Below, piece after piece: positions 47,681 through 60,000 of a DNA stretch of 64,000 nt (positions are counted from its first letter, which is position 1; each line of letters begins with the position of its first letter). Below the pieces are notes generated by a model. That model saw only the letters and a list, made by a program, of their open reading frames with translations. It was not told the origin of the DNA and did no database searches. The position numbers were made by a program, and so were the translations under genes. Origin of the DNA: Brachionus sp. 'Tiscar' (Eukaryota > Rotifera > Eurotatoria > Ploima > Brachionidae); assembly GCA_006352455.1 (NCBI GenBank), contig VANL01000044.1, positions 29,224 to 93,223 on the forward strand, in the 5' to 3' direction.

Positions 47681-48394
47681 ATTAGAAGTAGGAATCTCAA
47701 AAAGCTTTAATCTTATCCACTTAATTGTTCTTGAAGAAAGGTAAAATTTTGTAAGTATTAATTCATAGCTTTTTAAAAAGCAGTATCAAAAAGTATAGTA
47801 CATAAATCTATGTATTTTTTGTTTTAGAAGCTTTTTTCAATTTGTTATACATTTGAATTCAAAATTTTGCTTAGTTAGGAATTTTAATTTATAAATGGTA
47901 TAAAATTTAGTCTTATATCAAATATTGAGAATCGAAGATAAGTTATGTTTTTAATTAATTATTTTGATTTCCAGAAGTTTAAAAATAGAAAAAGATAATC
48001 AATTAAATAAATTTAATCCGAATTAACATCCTGTTTAGAAACTAAATAGATTGATTGTAAACTGTGTTGATAGAAAATAATAAAATTTATTAAGTAAAAA
48101 TTTTGACATGAACAATTAAAAAGATAATTTAATTTAAATGGCTTAATTTTAATTCAATTATTTTGGATTGATTAAAAATATGATTTTGAATATAAAATTT
48201 TGATAATAAAAGGTTTAAAAATAAAAATAAATTCGATTTTTACCTCATTATAAAAATCATTTACAAATTCAAATCTGTATATATACATAAATCTCCAATA
48301 GGTAAGTTAAATGAAATATGTTCATTATAAATTCATGACCTTTTTTAGGTTAATTTTTATCAAAAAAATTTACTGATTTTTTTTTCAAAAAAGA
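47681..48394. promoter_or_regulatory. Divergent upstream region of SMC1 and Ig gene
   Basis: 714 bases between two starts facing apart, so it must contain both promoters. No consensus element can be named with confidence. Confidence 0.45.
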
Positions 48395-49483
48395 ATGAAA
48401 ACAAAACATTTAATTTTGCTAATTTTGAACCATTTTATGATATGTATTGTTCATGGACAGCAAAGTTCAGTTCAAGTTGAGAAAATAGAAATGTTTCCTG
48501 TAGAACCACGCCCTGGAGAATCGGTAAAAATTAGGTGCTTTCTTAAAAATGTAGATCCATCGAAAAAAATCAAGCCTTCTATTTTATGGAGTATACGAGA
48601 ATCAGACTCACGATCATGGCGAATAATTGGAAACGGCGCCTCAATTACAGATACTTTCAATAATCGTCTTAGTGGAAGAAAGGAAAGCGATGAAGTCTAT
48701 GAAATTGTATTTAGACCCATTCAAGAAACAGATGCAGGCACGATTAAATGTGAAATTACTAATACCGAAGGACAAATTTTTAAGCTTGCAGAACTAAGAA
48801 TATACAGTCCTCCATATATAACTTATATAACGCAAGACATATACTCGCAAATTGGCAAACAAGTAATACTTGAATGCCGTGCTGATGGATATCCTAAGCC
48901 ATCGATTAAATGGAGTCGAACTGGTGAAATGTCTGCTGTTTTGTACAGTGAAAATTTTGAAATAACTAGTGTAAGTAGAGAAGATAGAGGAACTTATAGA
49001 TGTTACGCAGAAAATGAGACTCCGATTAACAGAATTAGACAAAGCGCTGAAGCATTTGTAACTCTTACTATAGATTTTCCACCTACTATATCTTGTGACA
49101 CTTACACAATTTATCAAGTTCCAAATATTAACGCTGATGCAGAAGTTACATGCACAGTTGAAGGATATCCTCTCAATAATGTTAGATGGTACTATAGTCA
49201 AAAAGATTTTAACATAGAAACTGAAATAACATCAGATCAACATCATAAAGTTGAAACAATTGCTTCTCCAGATAGCATCAAAAGTGTTCTGGTTATAAGG
49301 AATGTAAATGATCAACATTTTGGTGATTATTCTATCAAGGTCGAAGGAGGATTCCAACAAATAGTACAGAAGACAATTACTTTGGAGCCAATGATGAATC
49401 CAGAAGCACTTCTCAACAAAGTCTATGCTTTGAAAATTAAAATTTCAATAGTTTTATTAAATCTTATTATATTTTTGATTTAA
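48395..49483 (+). CDS. Secreted/GPI-anchored protein with three Ig domains (lachesin/IgLON-like)
   Basis: Single exon, 362 aa. Signal peptide MKTKHLILLILNHFMICIVHG. Ig1 (about residues 35-125) has Cys pair CFLK/IKCEI with DAG before the second Cys. Ig2 (about 135-215) has LECRADGYPKPSIKW and DRGTYRCYAEN, the best-conserved I-set. Ig3 (about 225-330) has VTCTVEGYP but reads GDYSIKV where the second Cys belongs. The protein ends in a hydrophobic run (ISIVLLNLIIFLI), as for GPI attachment. Such proteins mediate cell adhesion, often neural. An unspliced gene among multi-intron neighbours is notable and may reflect retroposition or intron loss. Confidence 0.82.
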   Translation: MKTKHLILLILNHFMICIVHGQQSSVQVEKIEMFPVEPRPGESVKIRCFLKNVDPSKKIKPSILWSIRESDSRSWRIIGNGASITDTFNNRLSGRKESDEVYEIVFRPIQETDAGTIKCEITNTEGQIFKLAELRIYSPPYITYITQDIYSQIGKQVILECRADGYPKPSIKWSRTGEMSAVLYSENFEITSVSREDRGTYRCYAENETPINRIRQSAEAFVTLTIDFPPTISCDTYTIYQVPNINADAEVTCTVEGYPLNNVRWYYSQKDFNIETEITSDQHHKVETIASPDSIKSVLVIRNVNDQHFGDYSIKVEGGFQQIVQKTITLEPMMNPEALLNKVYALKIKISIVLLNLIIFLI

Positions 49484-49549
49484 AATTTTAATGCTAATAA
49501 TTACATTTATGAGATTAGTTATGTCAGTTTTTTTATTGATAAATAAAAA

Positions 49550-50364
49550 TTAAAGACCAAATATGTTATTCTGGTTTTTGTTCATGAAATGATGCTTAAT
49601 CACTTGATTTGGATAGTTGCCGTGCTGAACATGAAAAGTGTTTATGCCAGTTCGTTTCGGTGCATCTATATCACTAAAATGCGAGATCATTCTTCTGAAT
49701 CCATATGAATTATCAACCGAATTTTCAAATTGCATTGATTGCTAAAGATTTATTAATAATTTAATAATATATTTATACACAATTTAAATAAAATTACTTC
49801 TTTTATACTTTTTAAGTCTTCAAATTCTGGATTAGGATTTGAAAAATCTTTTTTGTAAGTTGTTTCAAGATGATGTTTGTTATGACCTGTTTGATGCTTA
49901 GGCAAAGCATTTGAATTTAAATTCAAATTTTTAATCAAGCGATCTTTATTGACCTTATCTACCATTTCTCTTTTGGAATCAATATTCTTCATTTCTTCCA
50001 ATAATCTCAATGCTTCTTCATGCTTGTATCTTGTTTCAGTAATGTCAGATATTTCCTTAAGTTGAATCATCAACAAAACATTTTTTAAAAATATCAAATA
50101 TCAAAATATACTTCGTTTTCCATGTTGTTTGACAACATTTTGTATGTAGACTGATGAAGATTCGGCTTGTTACCTGACCATAATTCGAAGTCAACAGGCT
50201 CTGCTTCTCGTTTTAAATGCCTTTTTTTAGAAAACTAAAAAAATGAATTTTTTATATAAAAATTTTTACCATTTGTTTGATAAGACAGCTCTACTATAAT
50301 CCATTGGTAATGTGGACTTAAGTGATAAACTACCAGCTCGGTTATAACCAGTGGATGGATACAT
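49550..50364 (-). CDS. CFAP95: Cilia- and flagella-associated protein 95 homologue
   Basis: Four exons: 50270-50364, 50112-50220, 49798-50055, 49550-49741, in phase (217 aa; human C9orf135/CFAP95 about 229). Shared blocks: RAGSLSLKST near the start, then SNKWHLKREAEP across the first splice, STYKMLS, and the C-terminal FSDIDAPKRTGINTFHVQHG, which matches the family's strongest motif. CFAP95 is a microtubule-inner protein of motile cilia. It is convergent with the Ig gene, with 66 bases between stops. The same window carries CFAP54, but they are not close enough to imply co-regulation. Confidence 0.82.
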
Positions 50365-51283
50365 TATTTTATTATAATTAACTTGTTAAGCTTTTTTTGT
50401 ATTGACAATAAAATAATATTCAAATTTAATTTAGCTATAATTTGCTTTTGTTGTCATGGTTTCATTAAAAATCCATTGATTTCATCAATAAATAAGCATT
50501 TTCAGCATTGGAATTGTTATAACTTTTAAAATGAATATAATATTAGTTGTTTTTGTTCAAAAAAGAAACTTATATTTGACACAATTAAAAGAGTTAATTA
50601 AGTAATAAAGATAAAATCAATCAAAAATAAAGATAAAATTTAATTGTTAAGACTAGCTAACTAAAATCAGAAAATAAAAAAAATTATGAAAGAAATTATT
50701 CAAAATATAATTTTAATAAAATAGTTATGTGTTGTAAAATTGATCGATCGAAACACAGTTAAAACAGAGAAAATTTTATTTGACATTGAGAACAAAAAAC
50801 ATTTAGAAATTCTTGATAGTTTGGATGCTAAAATGTCCGATTTTTAGCAATCCAATGACAATTTTTGACGGTACCTAACACTATCCAAAATCAATTTTGA
50901 AATCTTAAATCGACGAACAATCATAAATTTTGTGAATTATTTTAAATTTTTATTCAATAAAAATTATGAACTAAAAAAATATGTTTTGAATACTGATAAT
51001 GAAAATTTTTAAGTTTAAATTTTGTTTTTAATTATTTTTTAAATTTAGATAAATTTTTTTTCCAGTAAATTTTAAAAAAATAGCCTTCATATCTTAAAAT
51101 TTATACTTAAGACATTCAAATGGTCACTTTATTGAGTTTAAATTATAATCATTTTCAATCTAAATTCATTATATTAACCTTTATTTAAAACCTTTGTATG
51201 TTTTACCTGAATAAATTAAATTCCAAAATCAATGCTATTTGTCCGATAAAAATAACATTTTTAGAAATAAACATACTTTAAAA
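50365..51283. other. Divergent upstream region of CFAP95 and LU gene
   Basis: AT-rich, no gene. Promoters of both flanking genes should lie here. Confidence 0.45.
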
Positions 51284-51933
51284 ATGAAATTAACGAATAA
51301 AATTAAAAATTTACTCATACTAAGTATCATTGTTCCAACTGGTAATATTAAATTTTCTTATGAAATAATTAAAAGAATTTAAAATTAATAAATTAGTTTT
51401 GGCTTTGGAGTGTTATGTTTGTAATGAACAAGAGGAAAATAATGATAAATGTTCTAAAACAGTTAAACAATGTAATGAAACAGAAGATACATGTCTTTCG
51501 TATATATTCTGGACTTGTAATTTTAAATTTTTTTTGTTTCGTATTAAGAGAATAAAATTTTTAAGCACCACAGGAAATGACCCCCAGAGGCGAAAGGAGA
51601 CATTATTTAACTAAAGCTTGCGCAACTTCAGATTATTGTCAAAAAAGTATTTTTCAGATTTTTAAAAATTTTTCAATATATTTTTAAAAAAAATAAGTGC
51701 TATACGCATTTACACCCGTTTGTACTAGAAATTGGTATGATGATTGGAGTTGCGTTGAATGTTGTAAAGGAGATAGGTGCAATAAATATGTTTTTGTAAG
51801 TTTTTATATTTAATCTAAAGTTTTAATTATTTAATTTATATGATTTCAGCTGGGTACATCGTCATTGTCACATTCAACTTTATTTACATTCAGCTTAAGC
51901 TTTTTGGCAGTCTTATCAATATACTTCAATTGA
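51284..51933 (+). CDS. Ly6/uPAR (LU) domain protein, GPI-anchored
   Basis: Five small exons: 51284-51341, 51397-51516, 51566-51646, 51698-51795, 51850-51933, all in phase (146 aa). Signal peptide MKLTNKIKNLLILSIIVPT, then ALECYVCNEQ, CSKTVKQC, DTCLSY, KACATSDYCQK, PVCTRNW and the closing CVECCKGDRCNKY, which is the three-finger consensus ending CC...DxCN. The C-terminus is a hydrophobic tail (FSLSFLAVLSIYFN), suiting GPI attachment. LU proteins act as cell-surface modulators or septate-junction factors. No neighbour indicates a partner. This gene is easy to miss because every exon is shorter than 125 bases. Confidence 0.85.
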
Positions 51934-52372
51934 TTTTTTTTATATATCTTTTTGTAAATTAAAAAAAGTTTAATAAACATTTTTAAATAAAAATTTCTTG
52001 AATTAAAATTTTTCTTAAGATATTTGAGTTGATTTGACATAAATTTAGTGTAAATCTAACTTATTTGAATAAAATTATATTTTTGAAAAATTCGTAAGAA
52101 ATTTTAAAGCTTTTTGTGTTTCCTAGCGATCTTCAAATATATTAGTTAACTCAATGAAAACGCTGTTTTTCAGACAAGCGATAAATATGTAGACAAGCTT
52201 AAAATAAAAGTTTTCTAAAATTAGTAATAAGTGAAATATACATGATTTATGATTTAATATTATAATTGAAAATTTGATAATTAAACTAATAATTATTATT
52301 TTTATAAATTGTAAAATTATTTATTAAAAATCTAAATTAATGTTAATTAATAAAATGAATTATCAATCAATT
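51934..52372. other. Intergenic, convergent 3' ends
   Basis: AT-rich; nothing recognised. A minus-strand frame at 51846-52040 is a shadow of the LU gene's last exon. Confidence 0.5.
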
Positions 52373-53565
52373 TTATATGTTTTTAACAGTCCTTAACTCC
52401 AATAGCATTCTTTCTACAAGATTGGGAAGATCATATTTAGGATTCCAATTCCAGTCTTTTCGTGCATTAGAATCGTCGAAGACTTGTGGCCAGCTATCCG
52501 CTATTTTAAAATATCACCTTTATAAATAATTAGTAAATAAAACTTTAAAAAAATATACCTATTTCTTGTCTTGAATCAATTTTATAGCTTATTTGAAATT
52601 CAGGAATATGGTTTTTAATTTCTTGAAATATTTCTTGAGGGGTAAAACTCATTGCAGAAATATTGTATGTTCTTTGAGTCAATTTATTTGATGGATATTC
52701 CAGAAACTGAATCACTGAATTGAGGCAATCATCGATATACATCATCGGAAGTCTAGTTTCAGCTTTTAAATAGCATTCGAATTTTTTTGTTTCTAGTGCA
52801 TCGTGAAATATTTTAACGGCATAATCTGTCGTTCCTCCTCCAGGCTGAGTGTCTGCTGAAATTATTCCTGGAAACCTTAGACATCTAAAGTCAATATCAA
52901 ATTTTTTCGAGTAATATTCTCCTAAAAGTTCTGCATAGACTTTAGTTACACCGTAAATTGTTTTTGGTCTTTGAATAGTAAAGTCAGGAGTTGGATTTCT
53001 AGGAGACTCTGGACCAAAAGCACCAATTGTACTCGGTATAAAAACTTTCAGTTTAAATTGCTTTGCCAGCTCTAGTATATTTTGCATTCCAGTAACATTT
53101 ACACTAAGTGCTAGAGGCACATTTTTCTCTCCCACAGCACTCAACAATGCGCTAAAATGAATAACCCAGTCAATTTTGTTATTTACTATGATCTGCTGTA
53201 GATTAGAAAAATCAAGAACGTCCGCATACATATACATAATGTCTAAAGCAAAATTTGAGAAATTTAATTTAAGTAAAAAAAATTAGAAATTTACCTCTTC
53301 TTTCAAATTCCTTATTTGGTTTTACTATATCTGACAGAATTACATTTTCTTTTCCATATCGTTTTGAAATTAAAGTAGCCAATCCAGGACCTAATTGACC
53401 CAAGCCTCCTTAATCAAATAAAATTAACAAACCATACAATTATTAGTTTATGTTTTTACCTGTGATTAAAACTTTTGGATATGATGAACTAGAGAAATTT
53501 CTGAATAGAATTTTATAAGGACTATTTAATAGTCTTTTGGCTAAAAATTGACAGGCTGTGCTCAT
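52373..53565 (-). CDS. TDH: L-threonine 3-dehydrogenase, mitochondrial
   Basis: Four exons: 53460-53565, 53295-53408, 52559-53242, 52373-52500, in phase (343 aa). The first 30 or so residues (STACQFLAKRLLNSPYKILF...) form a basic, hydroxylated presequence. The Rossmann motif is GGLGQLGPGLA, followed by NVILSDI, WVIHFSALLSAVGE, the catalytic YGVTK, and RLPMMYIDDC. The C-terminus DSWPQVFDDSNARKDW is diagnostic for the NAD-dependent SDR-type threonine dehydrogenase that makes 2-amino-3-oxobutyrate for glycine and acetyl-CoA production. Active-site Tyr and Lys are intact. It is divergent from CFAP54. Confidence 0.95.
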
Positions 53566-54015
53566 TATTTCCAAAAATATATATAATTTTTTAATTTAAG
53601 ATTTTAAATCTGTAGAAAAAGCTTAAATATCCAATAATAAAAGACACACCTAGATTTTGATTAAAATCAGAAACTAAATCTCAGAATCGCTTAAAATAAA
53701 TAAATTTTTTAATATATTTTTATAGACTTTGTATAAGTTTGAAAAAAGCACATACCTTAACACTTAAAAGGTAAAAGCTTTTAGAATTAATCTTTCTGGT
53801 GAACATTAATTACATAATTATATTTGAAATTACAACTGAAAACAACCACTAACATTTTTGAGCAAAGACAAAAAATATTTCCTTACCGATTAAAGAAACC
53901 ATGGATACCATTTACTAGATGATTAAAAGAACCCAATTCAAATAAACAAATTTAACCATAAATTTCTTTCTATTTAATAATTGAAGATTCAGCTTATCTA
54001 TTTTACCTATTTGAA
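53566..54015. promoter_or_regulatory. Shared upstream region of TDH and CFAP54
   Basis: 450 bases separate the two start codons on opposite strands, so a bidirectional promoter is likely. No named motif is visible. Confidence 0.5.
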
Positions 54016-57000
54016 ATGGCTTCCACTCTGAGAAGTAAAGCCATAAAAAATGTAACCAAGGGGAACACATCAGCATATTATTCATATGTTGAAGAAAGAA
54101 ATGGTGTTAATCCAGTCAATCAGCAATTTGAAAAGGAACTTGATGATTATATGGGCTTTGTAAAGAAAAAAAATAGCGGGCTTTTAAAACCTGGTGAACA
54201 TGCACCCTGCAAAGTGTAATTAATTTCAAAATTAAATAAATTCTTTTTAATCCAGTTCATTTTAGTTCAGATGTTTTATTCGATATTTGGAATAAATTTG
54301 AACCAAGAGTAGCACCCAGACTTTTCTATCAGAAACTGATGCAAATTGGGGAATATTTGGTAGAAAATAAAGAATATTCGACAGCTAGCTGGCAATGTTA
54401 TGATAGATATCTTAATTCTATTTCAGACATTGATTTTGATAGGATAGAATCAGTTGAAGCGCTGAAAAGTCATTTTTTTCCAAATGGCATTGATACCCAA
54501 GATAACAGCGATATGACATTTAGAGCTTTGATGGGTCATTTAATTTGCAAATTTCATCTAATTGTTATTCATGATCAGAAATTGCAAAGTACTAGTTCAA
54601 TTTTGGAAGTTTCAAAGATAATGCAAAATTTAAGAATAGTCATGCAACTATTATTTTTGGTAGAAAGTTTTTGCTGGTTAATCTATAATGCAACAATATA
54701 CATGTATAAAATTGGAAGATTTATGATGCAATATGGACAATCTAAAATTGTATCTAGTTTGATAAAATTTTTAATTAAATCATGAAGCTCATATCAAAAA
54801 TTAAAACCGAGTTTATGATTTAAACTGATTTTATAATTTTTGTAATCAAATTTGTTAAAGGTTTTGGAATATCTTGTTTTTTGTAGTTTATCTATGGAAT
54901 GCTCTGTTGCACTGCTTAGCTCAAAATATTTGCCATGGAGGGCTACTTTATACGCAGCTACTTGCCAATGTTATTATGACTGTCGGTATTATGATGACGG
55001 AGAGGTATTCTTGACGATTTTAAAATTTAAGTACAGCTTAATCCTCTTTCTCCTTTTTTGAAATGGTTTCTACAAAATGATTATTTCAAAACCAATTGAT
55101 ACATTATTTTATTTTAGTTTTATCTAAATTTCATTTTGATAAATCTAATTTATTTTAATATTTTATTGAGAGAAAAAAATAAGCAGAGGATAAGCAGTAG
55201 CTATTTTAAAAATATTCGAAAATTAATTATGAAATCAAGATATTTGCGCGTAGAGCCTTATCTAAAATTAATGAACTTCATGAATTGGAAATGGCTAGTA
55301 TAATGGGACAAAAAGGTGCTGATATTCCTCAATTTAGGGAAGCAACAATCAAAGTAATTTTTTTTTATTCTTTCTATGAAAATAAATTAATTTTTAACTT
55401 GTTTTGAAAATAATTAAAACTTTTTTTAAAGATTGGAGTCGTTTTGTTCAAAAGACTAGTCTATGATAGTAGAAGAAAATCAAAAGGTCTTTATAGGCCC
55501 AAAAATAAATTTGCATACAAAGATATAAATAATGTATATTTTTAGGCCTAATTGTTATTTAAATAATTTTTAAATTTAAACCTTAGTTGACATGGCCAAG
55601 AACAGGCGTAGAAAAAATTTTAAATGAGATGTTCGATTGTTCATCTGCTCAATTTTTAGCTATTGAAGAAGCATTGAACGATTTTAATAGAAGAATTGCA
55701 ATTCCAGGGGTTTCCGCAAATGAAAATGAAAATGATGTGTTTGATGTCAACCTTGAACTGCTATTTGCTGCCGAATATTTGGTTAATGGAGGTGGAGGTA
55801 AATCGCCTCTTGCAAACGATGAATTATCAGATTTTTTGGGACTTGTAACCGATAATTCGAGCTTATTATCAATAGCTGTACAAGGTAATCTTAATTTTTA
55901 GTAACTTGTCCGGATAGAATGATGAATTTTTAGGAAATAACGGGGTTCATTTGCGAAATATTTTGAAAATTGTCAAATTTGCATTCAACTATGAAGCTTG
56001 GGAAATTTTTCGAAGAATTTCCCAAAAAACGATTGACCTAATAGAAGTGACTTTTAGTAGCGACTTACTTTTAAAAGGTTCAATTTTTTAAAATTTCAGA
56101 ATGATCCAACATTATTTGAAATATACCGATCTGATTTACTTGTTATTTATCTCTTACAGTCTGCTGATAAATTTCACGCACATTTAAGAAAACTAAAGCA
56201 AATAAAAAACGAGCAATTAAAAGCTACCTTTCAAGCTGCTAAAGAAAAGTCAAAAAAAGATTCAAAAATCGATGAAGTAAATGTTAAAGACAGTAATATC
56301 GATTTAGGTGAAAAATCACATGAAAATAAAGGCAAAAAATCGAAGAGCAATCTAAAAACTCAAAGTCAGCAGAATTTGAAGGTAGATTTTTCCGGAAACG
56401 TAAAAGAAAATGAAGTTAATGATCAGGAAATTGTTTCATGTAAATTTGATTTTTAAACACCTTCTGGTAAAAATTTTTTAATTTAAGCTCCCGAAGGGAT
56501 TGAAATAAATAAAGAAGAAGACATTTTATTGAATATTGCGCATAAATTAATTTTAATAGTTGATTCAAATATTCCTGTAATTTAAGACTTTTCAAATATA
56601 CTTGTAATAGAGATTTTTTAATAGCCAGATGAAATAGACTTTGACATTGTAATCGATATTACTTTGCTTTTATGGAAAAAATGTAAAGAAACTTTTCAAA
56701 AATATCAAACAGGCTCTCATGATAACTACAGATGGGTTACAAAATTAGAAAATTTTTCAAAAGTATATTTTTTATAAATAAATACAACAAATTTTCATCT
56801 ATTTTTATTAAGTGGCTTTATATTTTGAATGTTACTCATGAATCAATGTGTTATTTTAATATCTCATCAATTGACCCAGCTGTATTTGGACATTGTTCTC
56901 TCAGATTAGGATTAACGTATGAGTCTTTAGCAAATATCAATTTTAGGCGATTTACCAAAGGTATCTAACCCTATTAAATTTAAAAAAAATTATCTAATTT

Positions 57001-60000
57001 GGTTCAATCTCTTAAAGATTCATCTTCACAGTTTGAAGTCCAAACATATGATGATCAATTTTCGGCAGCAAAAACAAATCTTACAAAATTAAGTAAATCA
57101 ACTTTTTGAATTTAATTTGAATTGATAACAATGATAATTATATTTTCAATCTAGATTTTGAATTTAGTGAAGTATCAAGTGATCGCTTCGGAGCTTCTAA
57201 TGATATACGAGGAAATTTGATAAAAGCAAAAAATGTATTAAAAAAGGCATTGAAAGCAATTTCTCTTGCAAGAGCTAGTGTATCTAAAACTGATAAATCT
57301 TGTCTTTGTGATAAAGATTATGTAATTCGAAAGGTTATTTTTAAGTTTTTTTTTTAATTTAATTTCTTTATAAGACTTTGGATTTTGTTGAACTTGGACT
57401 GAAAACAAATGTCAAAGCACCCACAAATAGCCGAAAAATAGAAAAGCTTAAAAATTTAAAAGAAATCGCCTTTCAGTATAAAATGAATTTTGATATTGAT
57501 TCTGTTTCTAAATTAATTAGTGATCTTCATGTTGAATTGATTTTTTTATATCATAAAATAAGTGTTCGCTTATTACAACATCGAGATTCTCCATTAAAAG
57601 GAGAAAAACTCTTAGTTCTAGTAGATCAAGATTTTGAGCTATTGCTAAGGGAATGCAAGAAAAACAAAATATCTCAATCGTTGCTTTTTCTTTCTAAAGC
57701 ATTAAGCTTGAGACATTTTCATTTATCTGATCAAAATAAGCTTAAGATAGAGCAAAAAAATTTGATTCAAGTAAAAATACTTTTGAAATTTTAAAGTTCA
57801 ATTTATCAATTTTGAATCCAAAATAGAAAGCATATGATAGACTCAAGAAAGCAGAAGAAGCCGATGAAATTTTATTCAAAAAGCACGTAAAAGTAAATGC
57901 TGAAAAAAGTGTTAAGGCTAAGATACCGCCCGCTCCAGTAGTTTGCTTAAAATCATTCAACAAAATAGTTGTTCAACCACGAAACTTTGAGTCAGTTAAT
58001 GGAACTAAAGCTTGTTGGTACAGAATTTTCGCTGGTCTCGCTTCTAATGTAAATAATAAAGCAAGAATTAGTGATTATAGCTTTATTGGAAGTGGAGAAC
58101 AGGTAATTTATTTTAAATATTATTAAGGTTTAATTAAGATTTATTGATAATTTATTGATAATCTAAAATTGTAAATCTTTATTAAGATTCCAGCCAAAAC
58201 TTCAGAAAAAGTCTCAATTTCGGGTCTCTCTTCTGACGAACAATATATATTTGCTGTAGCTGCTTACGATCGAAATGGATTATTAATAGGTGATTCGATT
58301 GGAGAATCAACTGATCCAATACTTGCATCTAGTACATTGTCTATTTTAATGAATTGGGCTTATCTATGCCAAGTTTCATATCAAATTGGTGAGTATGAAA
58401 TGAGTTTATCAGCTTTCCAAATTTTGTGGGACCTTTTTGTTATAAAACCAATTGAACCTATAAAAGAAACAATCATAATCCAAAATAAAGCTGATTATGA
58501 AGTTACTTTTCATCAGTAAGTTTTTATTTTTGTTTACAGTGTTTCAAGAAATTTAAAATTAAGGCTAAATTATGAAATGATCCGAAAGGCATCACCGATA
58601 CTTTTGAGAAAATTCATCGAATGTATTTTCATTGTTACTGATATAAAAATTAAGTCTAAAAAAATATTTTGTGATATTTTATTTAATGGAAAAATTCAAT
58701 ACACTAATCAAGTAAAAATAGTGGCAATTAAGCTTGTTTAATAAAAATTTTTTTAAAGATTGACCGAGTAAAAGAATGCGAAAATCTTTTAGTTGGAATT
58801 GAACTTGCTGCATGGCTTAATGATGCACCTAATATTTTACAAGCAGTTGTTCAATGCTATGGTCTTTTAGCACCGTTAATATATTATAACCTAGCATACG
58901 AGCCAATTATTAAGGTATTTCAGACATTTTATAAATTTGATCGTTAACTTGCAAATTGAATAATTTAGATAATGTCACACTGTCTTCTTATTCTAGAAGA
59001 GCTTCCAGTTTCAGTTTTCATCAAAAAGCCAAAAAATATGTTTGAAAACCTTCAGCATATGATTGCATGTTCTACATTTTATCTCACAGATGTAATTAAA
59101 ATGTAATTTGATTAAAAATACATTTGAAAAATTTTTTTCAAGGTTTTAAAGCGTTTTGATCGAAAAGATTTATCAAATTTCTTCAATTCAGTTGGAAGAA
59201 AATTACTTGGGATGGATGAAAATACCAATAATGAACTAAGTAACCTTAGAAAGTTTTTAATATTATCAAAAAAGAGAGTTAATTTGCTTTAATGCTCAGG
59301 ATTTTAGTTTTAATGATTATGTTCAAATATTATTATTAAAAAATTATCGAAAAAATTTAGTCACAAGCAATATTTGTCGAAGTTTAAGGTATAAAATTTA
59401 AAATCAAATTAAAAAACAAACCTAATAAATTTAAGCAATGTCTCCGAATTAAAATTTTATATAAAAATTTTTATTTTACTTTAAATCGAAATTTGAATGT
59501 AAAAGAAGTTCCATTTTTTTAGCTGCAGAAGAAGCTGAGCCTGAAGATAGTTCAGACAATAAGTTAAAAAAATTGAAGAAAACTGACGAAAAAGCCCCAA
59601 CATTCAGACAAAATGAGATAAAAGCTCTAGAAAATCAATTAGCTAAATCGAATATATCAAGCAAAAATGTTTTCTTTAGCATGCTTACTGGTAATGAAGA
59701 TATGTCGCAAATCTACTCATTCATTCTAAATAATCCAACCAAAATAGCTTACAAAGAATTGATTAAATTTCGCAAACGCAACAACTATTTTGAAATGTTG
59801 GTTAATCTGTTCCAGAAAGCTCTAAATGAAGATCTAACACAGGACATAACTGAATGGTCTATGGAAATAATTGATTGGCTACAGAAGAGAAATGTTTCTA
59901 TCATTGGAAATTCAACTATATCAAAAAAAAAACCTGACGTATTTTTGGCCAAAACTAACTTTGCTTCGGATATAGTCTCAGAAATGAATGACATAGTAAC

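Noticed and set aside
48794..49201. Minus-strand frame over the Ig gene
   Set aside because: Shadow; the plus frame has signal peptide and Ig domains.
59275..59297. A 22-base intron in CFAP54
   Set aside because: A 55-base intron (59253-59307) restores the frame with normal size, so the tiny intron is not needed.
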